A DNA stretch of 64,000 bases from Temnothorax longispinosus (GCF_030848805.1 NW_027269970.1:186001-250000), one strand, 5' to 3'. Positions 44,213 to 56,433 are shown, counted from the first letter of the stretch. Notes: generated by a model not told the origin, from the sequence alone. Numbers and translations: made by a program.

Positions 44213-45734
44213 TGTTACCTCGAAAAAAACAAAGTGGTAGTATTATACCTCCAAATAGCTTTACCTGTACATACTGTTTATAAAATGCGTAATACTACAA
44301 AAGGCGTGATATCCGTACAAAATTACCTTTTTAAAAAAAAAGGTAAAAAAAGGCGCCAAGTTCACGCATAGTAGTGTACCTATATGTTGTTACGTCGAAA
44401 AATAAAGAAAATGGTAGTATTATACCTCAAAAAAATTTAAGTAACAAGTGGTAGACGTAATCTTTATATCTCGAAAAATCTCGAAAAAATCTAAGCAGTA
44501 GTATCTTTATTTCCGAAAAATTATAACCCAAAGTGATCTATCAAGACACATCACAAAATTATGTTACCTTATCAAAAAGAAGAGTCGCGCTTCAAGTGAT
44601 CTATTACAATTACAAAAAAGAAATGATATCTCTTTAAATTACAGCGCCAATTACAGAGAGAACATATATATTGCCTCAAAAAATAATTGTTGCACTACTT
44701 TGAAAAATCTTTAAATTGTGTTTAAATTTAACAAGGGAATACAAGATATTTAAATACAAAGTTTACATGTGTATTTTTTAGTGGTCACAAAGAATTACAG
44801 AGGTAACAGTACAAAATAAAAATATTTTATTAAAATACATAAATTTTTCTTGTAAAAAAACTTGGCGCTGCTAGACCTCGAAATTTTAAATAAATAAGGA
44901 CAACAATAAATAAAAATAATTCAGAGAAGAATGCGATAAGAGTAATATTAAATGATTATCAGCGTGGATGTGCGAGTGAGTGATATGGGTGTGCGTGACG
45001 ACGCGGACGGCGGATAATGCGGCTTATAATTAAGTAGAGGATAAGTTTATTAATTTATTTAAAATTTCGAGGTCTAGCAGCGCCAAGTTTTTTTACAAGA
45101 AAAATTTATGTATTTTAATAAAATATTTTTATTTTGTACTGTTACCTCTGTAATTCTTTGTGACCACTAAAAAATACACATGTAAACTTTGTATTTAAAT
45201 ATCTTGTATTCCCTTGTTAAATTTAAACACAATTTAAAGATTTTTCAAAGTAGTGCAACAATTATTTTTTGAGGCAATATATATGTTCTCTCTGTAATTG
45301 GCGCTGTAATTTAAAGATATATAATTTCTTTTTTGTAATTGTAATAGATCACTTAAAGCGCGACTCTTCTTTTTGATAAGGTAACATAATTTTGTGATGT
45401 GTCTTGATAGATCACTTGGGTTATAATTTTTCGGAAATAAAGATACTACTGCTTAGATTTTTTCGAGATTTTTCGAGATATAAAGATTACGTCTACCACT
45501 TGTTACTTAAATTTTTTCAAGGTATAATACTACCACTTTCTTTATTTTTCGACGTAACAACATATAGATACACTACTATGCGTGAACTTGGCGCCTTTTT
45601 TTACCTTTTTTTTAAAAAAGGTAATTTTGTACGGATCACGCCTTTTTGTAGTATTACGCATTTTATTAACAGTATGTACAGGGTAAAGCTATTTGGAGGT
45701 ATAATACTACCACTTTGTTTTTTTCGAGGTAACA
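44213..45734. mobile_element. 1.5-kb foldback element with ~690-bp arms
   Basis: 44213-44895 and about 45060-45734 are near-perfect reverse complements: TGTTACCTCGAAAAAAAC at the left, TTTTTTTCGAGGTAACA at the right, with AACTTGGCGCTGCTAGACC next to the ~160-bp loop. The arms contain repeated GTAGTATTATACCTC words. A partial extra copy (about 45770-45860) lies beyond the right arm. No ORF. Confidence 0.9.
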
Positions 45735-45859
45735 ACATAACAGGGTAACAACATAATACATATACACTACTATGCGTGTACTTGGCGCTTTTTTTACCTT
45801 TTTTTAAAAAAGGTAATTTTGTACGGATATCACGCCTTTTTGTAGTGTTACGCATCTTA

Positions 45860-46972
45860 ATCTTATAAACAATATATCTTATAATCTTAAAAACAGTATA
45901 TACAAGGTATGAAGCTAAAAGTATTACGGACTATTATTTCTAAAGAAAACAACAATTTAATATTTTGCTTAATTTTTTAAAAATAATAATCTGTAACCCT
46001 TTCAGCTGTACACCTTGTATATATTTTTCAATTTCAACATAAAACATAATCGCAATATAGCATGATTAATGTTAATAAGTCGTTAACTGTAAAATTCTTT
46101 ATTTATTTTTATTCGCGTGTCTTACTGAATGTTGTTCGCAACTGTATATGTACCGATATCTTCAGGTATCGATATTTTTGATAATTACAGATGGACACCT
46201 GTAACACGTGTCTGAAATTTACCCGATTTGTTTATTCTTTTATTCCCTTCAACTAATCGCAAATTAATTCTATTGGATAAAAGCAATTCTGTTAAATTTC
46301 TCATACATAACGCATCGTTTATAATTTTCTATTATAAATATTAAATAGTACGATATATATATATTCGTACTCACATCCTTGAAAATTATTTCGAGAATTC
46401 GAGCGAATGTCACAACTAGATAAAATTATCTTTCATATTTTGACAGTTGAGTATGAACATATTTGAGTTGGCAAAAAATGATTCTCTGAAACCGCACGTG
46501 TGTGTGTAAATAATTCAGTAGAAAATATATAATCTTCATTTCAAAATACATTTGCACACTACGTACCAAAAATATATAATATGATAACGTAGTTTTTGCT
46601 ATTCAATTGATTGAATTTCAGAAAAGAAAAATATTTAAAAGTATATAACTATGTCAGTCAATAAAGAGACATAGACGCAAATTGAATCATATATATTTAA
46701 TTGCCTGCTCATTAAATATAAAGTGCAAACACATAGAAATTGTATATTTTTCTATACTTAAAAGCAATAGGAAGAAATAATTAAACAAGTATCCTTGCAT
46801 AGGAATATTGTGCATAATTTTTACAAAACAGAGATTCGCGCAATTAAGATATATAATAAAATTAATAACGATTCTATAAATCTTAGTTATATGTTAATAA
46901 TACGACATGATCTTTTTAATCATGAAACTTACAAACTAACGGAAAAAGATTCGTATCCTAAATCGAAAACAA
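45860..46972. other. AT-rich sequence
   Basis: No gene or clear repeat is seen between the two foldback structures. Confidence 0.5.
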
Positions 46973-47166
46973 ATTATGTGTACACATAATAAAAATTGTA
47001 TGAATTAAAATTATGTGTATACACATAATAAAAATGCGGAATTATTTTTGTCAGACATAATTTTAATTCATCCAATTTTTATTAAACATAATTTTAATTC
47101 GTCCAATTTTTATTATGTCTAGACATAATTTTAATTCAGCGAATTTCTATTATGTCATGACATAAT
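46973..47166. repeat. Four perfect palindromes with common ATTATGT/ACATAAT arms
   Basis: ATTATGTGTACACATAAT (46973-46990), ATTATGTGTATACACATAAT (47010-47029), ATTATGTCTAGACATAAT (47112-47129) and ATTATGTCATGACATAAT (47149-47166). They are embedded in TTTTAATTC-NN-CCAATTTTT repeats. Confidence 0.9.
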
Positions 47167-47174
47167 TTTAATTC

Positions 47175-48358
47175 TGCCACTAGGGAATTTGTAAGTCGAT
47201 TCTTATGAATCAAGCTTGAATTCGATGTCTAGGTGTCCCAGGTTGCCAATGACTAGGTCCACATCCAGTATCCAGGTGTATTAATACCTTGAATTCGATG
47301 TCCACGTGTTCCAGGTTGCCGATGACGGGTTCCAGATAGTGCGCTTTATAGTTTTCGGTGTCCAGATGTAATAATACGTTGAATTCGATGTCTAGGTGTC
47401 CCACGTTGCCGATGACAAGGTCCACATAGTGCGCTCCGTAGTTTTCGGTGTCTACGTGTATTAATATTTCGAATTCGATATCTATGTGTCCTACATTCAA
47501 ATTTAAAGTTAATAATACACCTAGACACCAAAAACTACGAAGCGCACTATGTGGACCTCGTCATCGGCAACCTGAGACACGTAGACATCGAATTCGAGGT
47601 ATTATTACACCTAAACATCAAAAACTACGGAGCGCGCTATCTGGACCTCGTCATCAGCAACCTGGGACACCTAGACATCGAATTCAAGGTATTAATACAC
47701 GTAAACACCGAAAACTACGGAGCTCACTATCTAGACATCGTCATCGGCAACCTGGGACACCTAGACATCGCATTCAACGTATTATTACACCTGGACACCG
47801 AAAACTACGAAGCGCACTATGTGAACCTCGTCATCGGCAACCTGGGACACCTAGACATCAAATTCAACGTACGATTACACCTGGACACCGAAAACTATGA
47901 AGCGCACTATCTGGATCCCGTTATCGGCAACCTGGGACACGTGGACATCGAATTCAAGGTATTAATACACGTAGACACCGTAAACTACGGGGCGCACTAT
48001 GTGGACCTCGTCATCGGCAACCTGGGACACTTAAACATCGAATTCAACGTACGATTACACCTGGACACCGAAAACTATGAAGCGCATTCTCTGGATCCCG
48101 TCTTCGGCAACCTGGGACACGTGGACATCGAATTCAAGGTATTAATACACGTAGACACCGAAAACAACGGAGCGCACTATGTGGACCTCGTCATCGGCAA
48201 CCTGGGACACGTAGACATCGAATTCAACGTATTATTACACCTGGACACCGAAAACTATGAAGCGCACTATCTGGACCTCGTCATCGGCAACCTGGGATAC
48301 CTAGACATCGAATTCAAGCTTGATTCATAAGAATCGACTTAAAAATTCCCTAGCGGCA
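47175..48358. mobile_element. Foldback element built of 90-bp minisatellite units
   Basis: Terminal inverted repeats TGCCRCTAGGGAATTT, then TAAGTCGATTCTTATGAATC and AAGCTTGAATTCGATG. The left arm (about 47210-47500) has about four 90-bp units on the minus strand; the right arm (47500-48330) has nine on the plus strand. The unit translates as LVIGNLGHLDIEFNVLLHLD-TENYEAHYVD, 30 codons. K-type and N-type units tend to alternate. Because 90 is a multiple of three, two frames stay open (259 and 150 codons), so the long frame is not by itself evidence for a protein. Confidence 0.85.
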
Positions 48359-48837
48359 CTTTCTGCCAAGCGTAGAGAACCTTCTTTTCCGTTGACTCAA
48401 TATATATTATATATATACCTAATTTACCTAAATAGAAATCTTCCTCCTGACCGATAAGTCTATCGACCTAATTTCGAAATACGCGCGCGATATCGAAACT
48501 GACGATACCTGCGCCGCCAGCGTCGAAAAAGTGAAAGGCACGTTTCTCTGATAATCATAATAATATTGAGACGTCGGCGTTAGAAGGAGGAGGAGGAGGA
48601 GGAGGAGGAGTATCTTAAAAATAAATTTTCACATTTGGACTAGGGCACGTAGCGGAATATTATAAGAGAAACCCCCCCCCCTAATTGGACCCCAAGCTAT
48701 CGATCAAGCCTACTTAGAACTTGATCCGTTCACTCGTTATCGAGATCTCAACATCTCGGGTACTCGCAACCCGTCGCGTCGCGTAAAAGAGTCACGGTCG
48801 GTCTCGCTCCGCGTGTACTTGGCGCGAGACACTACCG
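48359..48837. other. Spacer with GGA microsatellite
   Basis: An (AGG)n run of about 27 bp at 48585-48611 and a poly-C run near 48671. GC-rich right end abutting env. No gene. Confidence 0.6.
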
Positions 48838-49640
48838 TGTCTCTTGATAATCGGTTATGTCATTTATGTCCGTCGTGAGGTCGGCTATCATAGCGGTTAT
48901 CAGTATTAATTGTTCGTCTATTTCTTCTCTGTGTATGAATTGGTCGTGTAGTTTTCTGGTGACGTTTGCCAGTAAATTTTCGTTGTGGGATAACGTATGT
49001 TCCAATTTTTCCATGTGTCCTAGCGTGGAGTTGATGATCTTCAGCTGGTTCTTTGCTGCGTGCTGTAGCGTCTCTTGCTGATTATTAAGCAGTTGTAATT
49101 GCTCGTTAATTGTTTTTGCGTCTTCAGCATCCATGGTACCAAATAGAGTTTTCCTTATCTCTCCAATGGCATTGATTAACCCTCGCTTAGATGCGGGTGA
49201 CTTGTAGATTGTTTGTAAATGTTCTATGGCGCGTGTTGTTTTATCGTTTTCTCTCTTATTGGTCTGGAGAGCAATCTGGCATTTATTTTTGGCGTCTCCA
49301 GTGGCATATTTGCAGAGTTCCTCGGTGTTCTCTAAGTATCTCTGAAGCTGTTGGTGTCTGCTTTTTAATGCGGCTACGTCTATGCGTATCGCTAATTTCC
49401 ACGTTACTTTCGTCTGCTGCAGGTGTCCGATTCTTTCGAAGTAGATACCGGGCTCGTTGATAAATTGTATCACTTCGTATGGTGGTGTGGGTGGTGCTCC
49501 TGTTGCGAGGTGCTGGTAGAGGATGAGCGTCGTGATCCTGTAATAGGAATACTTATCTTTACTTTGGCTGACATAGCTGTCAGTGGTCGCTCTCTTATGC
49601 TTTCTCTTGCGAGTTTTATTTAGTCTGCTCCTGGTCGTGA
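48832..49640 (-). pseudogene. Env-like glycoprotein, N-terminal half
   Basis: The open frame from 49473 reads INEPGIYFERIGHLQQTKVT, CKYATGDAKNKCQIAL, then SKRGLINAIGEIRKTLFGTM, a basic cleavage-type site followed by a fusion-peptide-like segment as in errantivirus/baculovirus F-type proteins. A long heptad-rich coil follows (LNNQQETLQHAAKNQ, LEHTLSHNENLLANV). It ends at about 48838, where foreign sequence begins. An upstream extension in the same frame reaches about 49620. It is a relic of an endogenous insect retrovirus-like element, not functional. Confidence 0.75.
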
Positions 49641-49667
49641 CGCAGAGCTTTTGTTTTTCTTCGTCCA

Positions 49668-49955
49668 GTGGTTATTTCGCCTTTTATTATAATGCGTTGT
49701 TTACTGTGTAATAGTTTTTTCGCGCCGTCCACTTGCGACGCTTGTTGGCGGAGTTACTGGCTGGGGGCGGCGCGTGCGGGCGCAATTACTATTCGTGCCT
49801 CGCCTAGTGTGCGTTCGACTGAAGGGCCTGTTTCGTCCCCACCCCCATATGAAGAGGTAGGCCGCCCTTATTCGCGGGAGCCTGTTCTCCCGCTGAGAGT
49901 GACGGTGTCCACCACCACCGGTCGGCGGGAGGTTATTGTTATTCGGCGTTTGTAA
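49668..49955 (+). other. 95-codon open frame antisense to the Gypsy, between pol and env
   Basis: It holds CLLCNSFFAPSTCDACW (a CxxC-x8-CxxC arrangement) and SSPPPYEEVGRP, a PPxY motif. It is antisense to the element and the other strand is also partly open, so it may be fortuitous. No family is recognised. Confidence 0.25.
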
Positions 49956-50076
49956 TTTTTGGTAAGACTTACGCGAGATTTTGGGTCTTATTTTGCTACT
50001 GCTATTAATTGCTTTCGGTGGATATTTTATGTATTTTTACTCCTGTCTTTTTTTTTGTGTGTAGTGTTCTTAATTT

Positions 50077-51608
50077 TCAATAAAGGTCTTTAGTCTGTTT
50101 GCATGTACGCGTAACGTTTTTCGTCTTTTTTAAATTATGTAATTTACGTTGTTGATTTTTTCCATTACTGTGTACGGTCCTATCCATTGCGATTCTAGTT
50201 TTTTTTATCTTCCTCGCCGAATCGTTTCGTCATATAATAATACTGGATCTCCCGTTTTAAATGTTTCTATATTTGTTTTCTTATCGTATTGTTGTTTTGC
50301 CTTAATTTTTCCTTGCTTAGTGTTTTCTCTCGCTATTTCGTTCGTCGCGCGTATTCTTTCTCGAAGTTCATTTGCGTAATTGTCGTAGGTATATGTCAGT
50401 TTTGGCGGTTTCGTTAGAGCCGTCGGTAATATAGCTTGATGCCCGTAAACTAACTCGAACGGTGTAAATCCTGTCGTGGTGTGGGGGGTTGTGTTATATG
50501 TGAACATCGCATAGGGTAGCTATTCATCCCAGTTCGTCTGATCTTCATTTATATAGTGTCTTAAATATTCGGCTAATGTGCGGTGCGACCGCTCCAATGC
50601 TCCGTTACTTTCTGGATGGTACGCTGTCGTTTGTATTTTTTCAATTTTTAATCATTTACACACGTTTTTGAACATTTCGCTAGTAAAATTTGTACCCTGG
50701 TCCGTGAGTACTTTCTCTGGTATTCCGTGTTCTAACACGATTTTAGTAACAAAAGCTTTCGCCACAGTGGTTGCTTCTTGATTTTCTATAGGTATTGCTT
50801 TACTAAATTTCGTCAGGCTGTCTTGGAAAGTCAAAATATATTTGTTTCTGTTATCCGTAATAATTAATGGTCCTACAATGTCAAGGGCGCATTTTTCAAA
50901 TGGTCTTCGTGGGGTATCCGTAATAGATAAAGGCATTTTAGTTTTTTTGCTTAATTTATTCTTTTGGCAGTATTCACATTTATTTATATAATCTTCGACA
51001 TCTTTAGTAATTCCATTCCAATTGTGAGTTAGTCGGATTCGATTTAAAGTTCTTGTGACTCCCTGGTGTCCTCCCATAGGTGAGTCCTGATACTCGTGTA
51101 ATAGTTGCAGTTTATCTTCTTCCGAGTATTCGCTCGGTCTTTCTTCTTGATGAACGTTGTTTATTTGCGAGTCCCCTACTATCGGGTTTCGACTCAGTGC
51201 GTCAGCGTTCGCATTTATTTTGCCTGCCTTGTGGACGATCTCGTAATCGTACTCTTCTAGTTTAAGTCTCCATCTAATTAATCTGGAGCCGGGGTCTTTT
51301 ACGTTAAATAACCATATTAATGGTCTATGATCAGTAATTATCTTAAATTTCGTTTCATACACGTAAGGTCTGAAATGTTTTACGGCCCATACGATAGCTA
51401 ACAATTCTTTTTCCGTCGTATTATAATTTTGCTCTGCGTTATTTAATACCCTACTGGCATATGCTATCGGTCTGTCTTGTCCTACTGTCCCTTGAGATAA
51501 TACGGCTCCGATTGCATAATCGGATGCGTCTGTAGTTACTAAGAACTTCTGAGTAAAATCGGGATAATTTAATATGGATGCCGTGGTTAATTTTTCTTTT
51601 AATGTTTC
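50077..51608 (-). pseudogene. Gypsy RNase H and integrase, continuing across the Copia insertion
   Basis: Resumes as ETLKEKLTTASILNYPDF directly at the GTTTC duplication. RNase H motifs VTTDASDYAIGAVLSQG, EKELLAIVWAVKHFRPY and TDHRPL. Integrase: HHCC region (GHQGVTRTLNRI, CEYCQKNK), ALDIVGPL (D), TDQGTNFTSEMF (D), and after a TGA (about 50652) HPESNGALERSH (E). A further TAG near 50521 precedes MFTYNTTPHTTTGFTPFEL and the C-terminal GDPVLLYDETIRR and WIGPYTVM segments. Ends near 50077. Confidence 0.88.
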
Positions 51609-51892
51609 TGTTGGGAGAAGACTTTGAACGAGCAATAAGTTCCCGCCCTTCTAGAGGGCAGCTCCCGGTTGGCGGCGCGACTCGGCGCGCCACGCGTGCG
51701 TGCGGGCATCAGTGGTGCTCACAAGAGTCTCGATCACCGTCGTGTTCAGACGTGTTGGTTACGGTTTAAGTTACAGAGTGTGATATACTTATATATAATA
51801 AAAACAATATTCAGAGTGTACAAAAACCAAGATTGTTGTGTTCCCTGCTCATCTCACCACATTTCAAGTCGTCCCTGATTATATTTCCAATA
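51609..51892 (+). repeat. 5' LTR of second Copia
   Basis: 284 bp. It holds TATATAATAAAAACAA (about 51792-51807) and ends CCAATA rather than the usual CA. It serves as the empty-site control for the insertion in the 3' LTR. Confidence 0.9.
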
Positions 51893-51908
51893 GGTTATGG
51901 GCCCAGGG

Positions 51909-52952
51909 CACGATTCCCCTGCGTGAGGAACATAGCACGAAAGTGTATATACGAAGTGTGTGAGACGCCGGCGAAGGGCATAGAAAGAGATAGAAGCATC
52001 TAGAAGATTAGAGGGTAAGTAAATAATATTCCTCGTTGCTGACGAGCAAAACGAGAGAATTCTCAGTTAATAAGAATGTTCGTTCGATAAATACTGTTAC
52101 AAGGAGATAGATGTTTTTGCCATTTTTCTCGAGAAATAGAAATAGAGGTAATAATGGTAATAAGAGAATTAGAGAATAGATGTGTAAAGTGTAATAAAGA
52201 AGTAGAGAATGATGAAGGAAAAAGAGATAGAAAAATGCCGCTTGGTAGCAAGTCGGCGATGTGCGCGTGCAAGTCCGATCGTGAACGGCGAGAGTCATTT
52301 CTTTTGGCGCGCGGAATTTTTGGCGCGCGGAAGTCCGATCGTAGACGGCGAGAGTCATTGTTTTTGGCGCGCAGAACTTGTTGCTGGGCGCGCACAAACA
52401 CATAATCGATTTCGACTAACAACATGGCATCGATGCTAGATGGCTAGATTACGATACATGTAAATGTATGCGTATGCTAGATGGCTAGATTGCGATACAT
52501 GTATATGTATGTGTATGCGTATGTATAAAAACTCTATATGACTCTATATGAGTTTATTTTTTTTGAAATCGATATGTATCGGGTCGGTAATTGAGCATGA
52601 CTTGCTGTGCGGTGTAGCTTGATTACTGTTTAGGGAAGCCGCGTAAATTTGTAAGGGCCCCGTGCGTGTGCGTGATCAACCCGAGCTCCCATAGATCTTT
52701 TCAGCAGTGCTGGGGATCGCAACGGACAGTGATGTGCGCGTGCGGATAGCCCTGCAGAGGCGCGTGGTTTTCTCGCTTTGGGGTTATTGTGAATTGCAGT
52801 GCGTTCTATATAGCCTCATAAGCATTAAATTTTTATCGCTGAAAGAGATCTAGTGATAGAAATTGTAAATTATTATTTGTCAATACGAATGTTGGTTTAT
52901 CTTGTCAAAAGAGGAATGCTAATGTTCAATTGATATTTAAATCCCGATATAG
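51909..52952 (+). other. Copia 5' untranslated region with internal duplications
   Basis: A ~63-bp duplication with AAGTCCGATCGTRRACGGCGAGAGT lies at about 52270-52375 and a ~40-bp duplication GATGGCTAGATTRCGATACATG at about 52438-52500. No coding region is recognised. Confidence 0.6.
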
Positions 52953-54604
52953 ATGGAAGAAGAAGGCCAAGATGCGCTGGTCGACTACGACAGCAATAGC
53001 AGCTTTATCACGGTAATAGATAGAGAAGCAAAAAATAAAAACGAGGAGACAGTAAGAAAAGATAGAGGTAAGAGAGTATTTTTTTTGAAAATAAAGTAGT
53101 CCAGAAGAATAATATATATATGCATTCAGAGAAAATAAAAATAGTAATTTCAAAATTCCGTATAGAAGCAAAAGATAAAAAGGAGATGGAAAGAAGAGGT
53201 GCAATCCCGAAAAAGAACTTGCCTAAAGTCAGAGAGAATATAGATGTGACCAAAGCATGGGAAGAGAACCGTCCAGTACTGCCAATTGGAACCAAAATAT
53301 TATATGAAAAGCAAGAAAAATTGGTCGCGAAAATGGACAATTCGATGCAAATGCTGGATAAAATAATGACGAAGGCCACCGAGATGATGGAGAATATGGT
53401 GGAAGTCTCCCGTTTAAACTTAGAGAAAGAAAAAGTTAAACTTAGACGTTTAGAGGTAAGCAATAAAGATACCCAAAGTTCAGTAGAAAACAGTAAACAA
53501 ACGGTTAAAGAACTAGAGGTAGAGTCTAAAAAGAGAAAATTAAATGAAATAACAGTCTGTTCAGCCGAAAAAGATAGGAGTTTAGAGACAATGAAAAGAG
53601 CTATAGAATTGGAATTGAACAGTCAAAGGTTGCATATTAGAAGAGAATATAAGCTGACGCAAAGATCCAACTTTGATCTTTGGATGGATTATTTAAAATC
53701 TGAGTTAATGAATAACTAGTTGTTAGACGTAATAGATTCAAACATTGAAAGTCCAGAAAATCTCTCCGAACTAATAGTTGCTAAGAGAAAAAGTCTAGTT
53801 AGAGATATAATAATCAATCATTTAGATGAAAACTATCATAAAAGGATTCTACATGAAAAAGATCCGAAAGAAATTTTGAAGAAATTGAGAGGATATAAAA
53901 AGAGTGAAGTAAACGTTACTCATGCATCGGTACGAGCTAAACTCTATCAAATTAAAATGAGAAAAGACGAAAAAGTAAGTGATTTTTGTGAACGCTTCGA
54001 TTCAATAATTAGAGAATATGAATCATGTGAAGATGCGGTACCCCTCGCAGAACAAGAGATTAGATCTGCACTTTATCAGGCTGTGTCAATTAATGTACCA
54101 GAGCTGAGGAATGTAGATTTAATTAGAAGACAAACTAATCTTAAAGAAATGAACATAGATGAAATAAAGTCTTTTATGATGCAGTTAGAAGCAGAGACTA
54201 AAAACGAGAAAAGAGAAAAATTAGAGAAACCCGAAGTCAGGGTACAGAGGGCTGCTGCAGAAGAGAACATGAAACAAGTGAAATGCTACAGATGCAACCG
54301 AATGGGTCATATGGCGAAGGACTGTCCACTAATAGAATTTGGTGCCTGGTTTTGTTACTACTGCCAGGAGATACGAGGTCACAAGGGTGATAATTGTCCG
54401 AGTACCGAAGCTCAGGCGAACAGAGCTAGAGGAAAAAGGTATTTAAATAAAACTGTTAATAAAAACATAAAGAAAAAGGGTAGATTTGTGCAAAAAGGCA
54501 CAAAAAGAGTAGATAACAAAAGGAAAATAACCAAGATACAACCAGCTGAGAAACCTATATCAACGAAAACAGCAAATGAAGGAGAATCAGAAGAAGGTAA
54601 ATAA
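52953..54604 (+). pseudogene. Copia gag with zinc knuckles
   Basis: ATG at 52953 starts MEEEGQDALVDYDSNSSFIT, which shifts frame near 53090. From 53120 a charged coiled segment (MDNSMQMLDKIMTKATEMME, LEKEKVKLRRLEVSNKD) is followed by TAG at 53717-53719 in the same frame, then the Copia gag domain (LVRDIIINHLDENYHKRILH, MRKDEKVSDFCERFDSIIRE). Two knuckles occur, CYRCNRMGHMAKDC and CYYCQEIRGHKGDNC. The basic C-terminus stops at 54602-54604. Confidence 0.85.
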
Positions 54605-54607
54605 TAC

Positions 54608-55084
54608 ATGGTTAAATTAATAGAAGATAGAGATAGTTCAAAAGAGGTAGTCAATTTTACTGCAGATTCGGGTGCTACGGATCATATTGTGAATAAGAAT
54701 TTTATTCTGTCAAAGTTTGAAAAATGTAAAGATAGAGTTATTAAATGCGCGAATAAAAATGAGCTTGCAAACATTTCAATAGATGGTAAAGGAGATCTTA
54801 CGCTAATAACGAATGAAAAAGAAAAGAGAGTCATTAAATTAACAAATGTAATTGCAGCAAAGAAAGTATCCAAAAATTTACTATATCTAAGAAAGTTGGC
54901 TGATGCAGGGTTCAGTATTTATTTAGATGATAAAGTGTTTAAAGTTTACAATAAACTGACAAATAAAATAGTTTTTAAAGAAATTTACAGATGTAGAGCA
55001 AAAATTGTTCCACATAGTGAGCTTCCTGAACAATCGCAAGCAAACATTCAGACCAATGAATTATCAATTTCGGAGGGAGAGTGA
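54608..55084 (+). pseudogene. Copia protease
   Basis: Same frame as gag, separated by one TAA. The active site FTADSGATDHIVNK lies near residue 17, followed by the LTNVIAAKKVSKNLLYLRKL segment characteristic of Copia proteases. It ends with TGA at 55082-55084, also in frame with the integrase, so both stops may be point mutations. Confidence 0.85.
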
Positions 55085-55144
55085 GATGAGAGAGATAATG
55101 TTGGCTCTGCGATTGGGAGGGAGAATGAAGGAGAGCTTACAAAT

Positions 55145-56215
55145 GTGAACAAAAACGAAAATATAGAACACAACAATGCTGAACTCGAGCAAGTCATTAA
55201 GTTGGAGGATATACAGACAATAGAGAATATAGAAGAAATGTGTGAAAACTCAGTAATTGAAAAAGTAAAGAAACTAGAGAAAATAAATGAGGCGATGTTA
55301 AGGCATGTTAGATTAGGTCATGCATCGTTAAACTATCTAAAACAATTACAAAAACTAGAAAAGAGATTAGAGAATGTAAAGTTTGATAACTCCATATTAG
55401 AGTGTGAAGTATGTATAATGGCAAAGATGGCAAAACTGCCGTTTAAAGAAAACAGAAACAGAGCACAGAGACCACTACAGGTAATACATACGGACATCAT
55501 GGGTCCAATAAAACCTACATCCTATCCAGGACAAAAGAGGTTTATAATCACTTTTATAGATGACTATTCTAGATTAGCAAAAGCCTACTCTCTGAAGAGA
55601 AAAGATGAATCGGGAGAGGCTCTAGAGAAATATCTTATATCCGCCAGAAATCTACTAGGAAAAGAAGAAAAGCTATGCTATGCAAAGTCAGATCAAGACA
55701 AGGAATTTACGGGAGGTGCTTTTAAAGAGGTATTAAAAAGAGAAAAGATAAAAGCCATATTTGCATCACCGTACACTCCAGAACACAATGAAGTTGCAGA
55801 AAGGTTCAACAGAACGTTGAAAGAGAAAGTAAGAACATATATCGACTCGGGATTACTAAAGAGTATGTGGGAGTTGGCAGTTGACGCTGCTGTGCATGCG
55901 TACAACAGATCTCCACATAAGACTTTAGAGTACGAGATCCCGTTGAAGAAGTTTTCATCAGAAACAAGTTGTCATTTTGAACAAATAAAGAAATTCGGAT
56001 GCATTGGATATACAAGAGTACCAAAGCCTACGTCGAAATTCGACAAGACAGCTATTGGTGTGTTGGTGGGATATACTGACACTGGATATATACTATATAC
56101 TCTGGTATCCAAGCACGAGAAAATTTATAGAGTCATGACAACAGAGCAGCAAGAAACTGCACTAAGAAGGATAGAAGTCACAAACTTAAAATGTTTGATG
56201 ACGAAGAGGAAATAA
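55145..56215 (+). pseudogene. Copia integrase
   Basis: The pre-integrase zinc region (RHVRLGHASLNYLKQLQKL, CEVCIMAKM) precedes the core: VIHTDIMGPIKP (D), CYAKSDQDKEFTGG (D), TPEHNEVAERFNR (E, with HNE where QNG is usual). All three catalytic residues are present. The C-terminus KFGCIGYTRVPKPTSKFDKT is typical. The frame ends in TAA at 56213. Confidence 0.88.
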
Positions 56216-56433
56216 AGAAAAACTTAGAAGAAAAAGAAGAAACTGGAAACAGAAAACATATGGATGACACTCATGGAGATTTTATCAAGCAGTGTGTTGA
56301 TTAAGGGAAGGTAAAAGTCGAATGGATTAAGACCAAAGAGAATTTGGCAGACATTATGACAAAACCTTTACCTCTAGAAGCATTTGTGTATCTGAGAGAT
56401 AAAATAATGAATATAGAGTTTAAACAAACTTAG
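56216..56433 (+). pseudogene. Copia RNase H C-terminal stub
   Basis: KVKVEWIKTKENLADIMTKP, the last part of Copia RNase H, follows the integrase after about 100 bp. Roughly 1.8 kb of RT and RNase H must have been deleted between them. Confidence 0.8.

Larger units (their letters stand above)
44191..48837. other. Composite insertion splitting env
   Basis: The env frame stops at about 44190 and 48838; everything between is unrelated. It contains the 1.5-kb foldback, an AT-rich stretch, the palindrome set and the minisatellite foldback. The right edge has GAGACAC-TACC-GTGTCTC (48825-48842). I cannot tell whether this is one large element or several. Confidence 0.55.

Noticed and set aside
47551..48330. 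259-codon ORF as a real repeat-protein gene
   Set aside because: It consists of 90-bp minisatellite units whose length keeps two frames open; the opposite arm encodes the same peptide on the other strand. No start context, intron or unique domain is seen.
47448..48340. CRISPR-like array
   Set aside because: Units are contiguous and lack unique spacers; the setting is eukaryotic.
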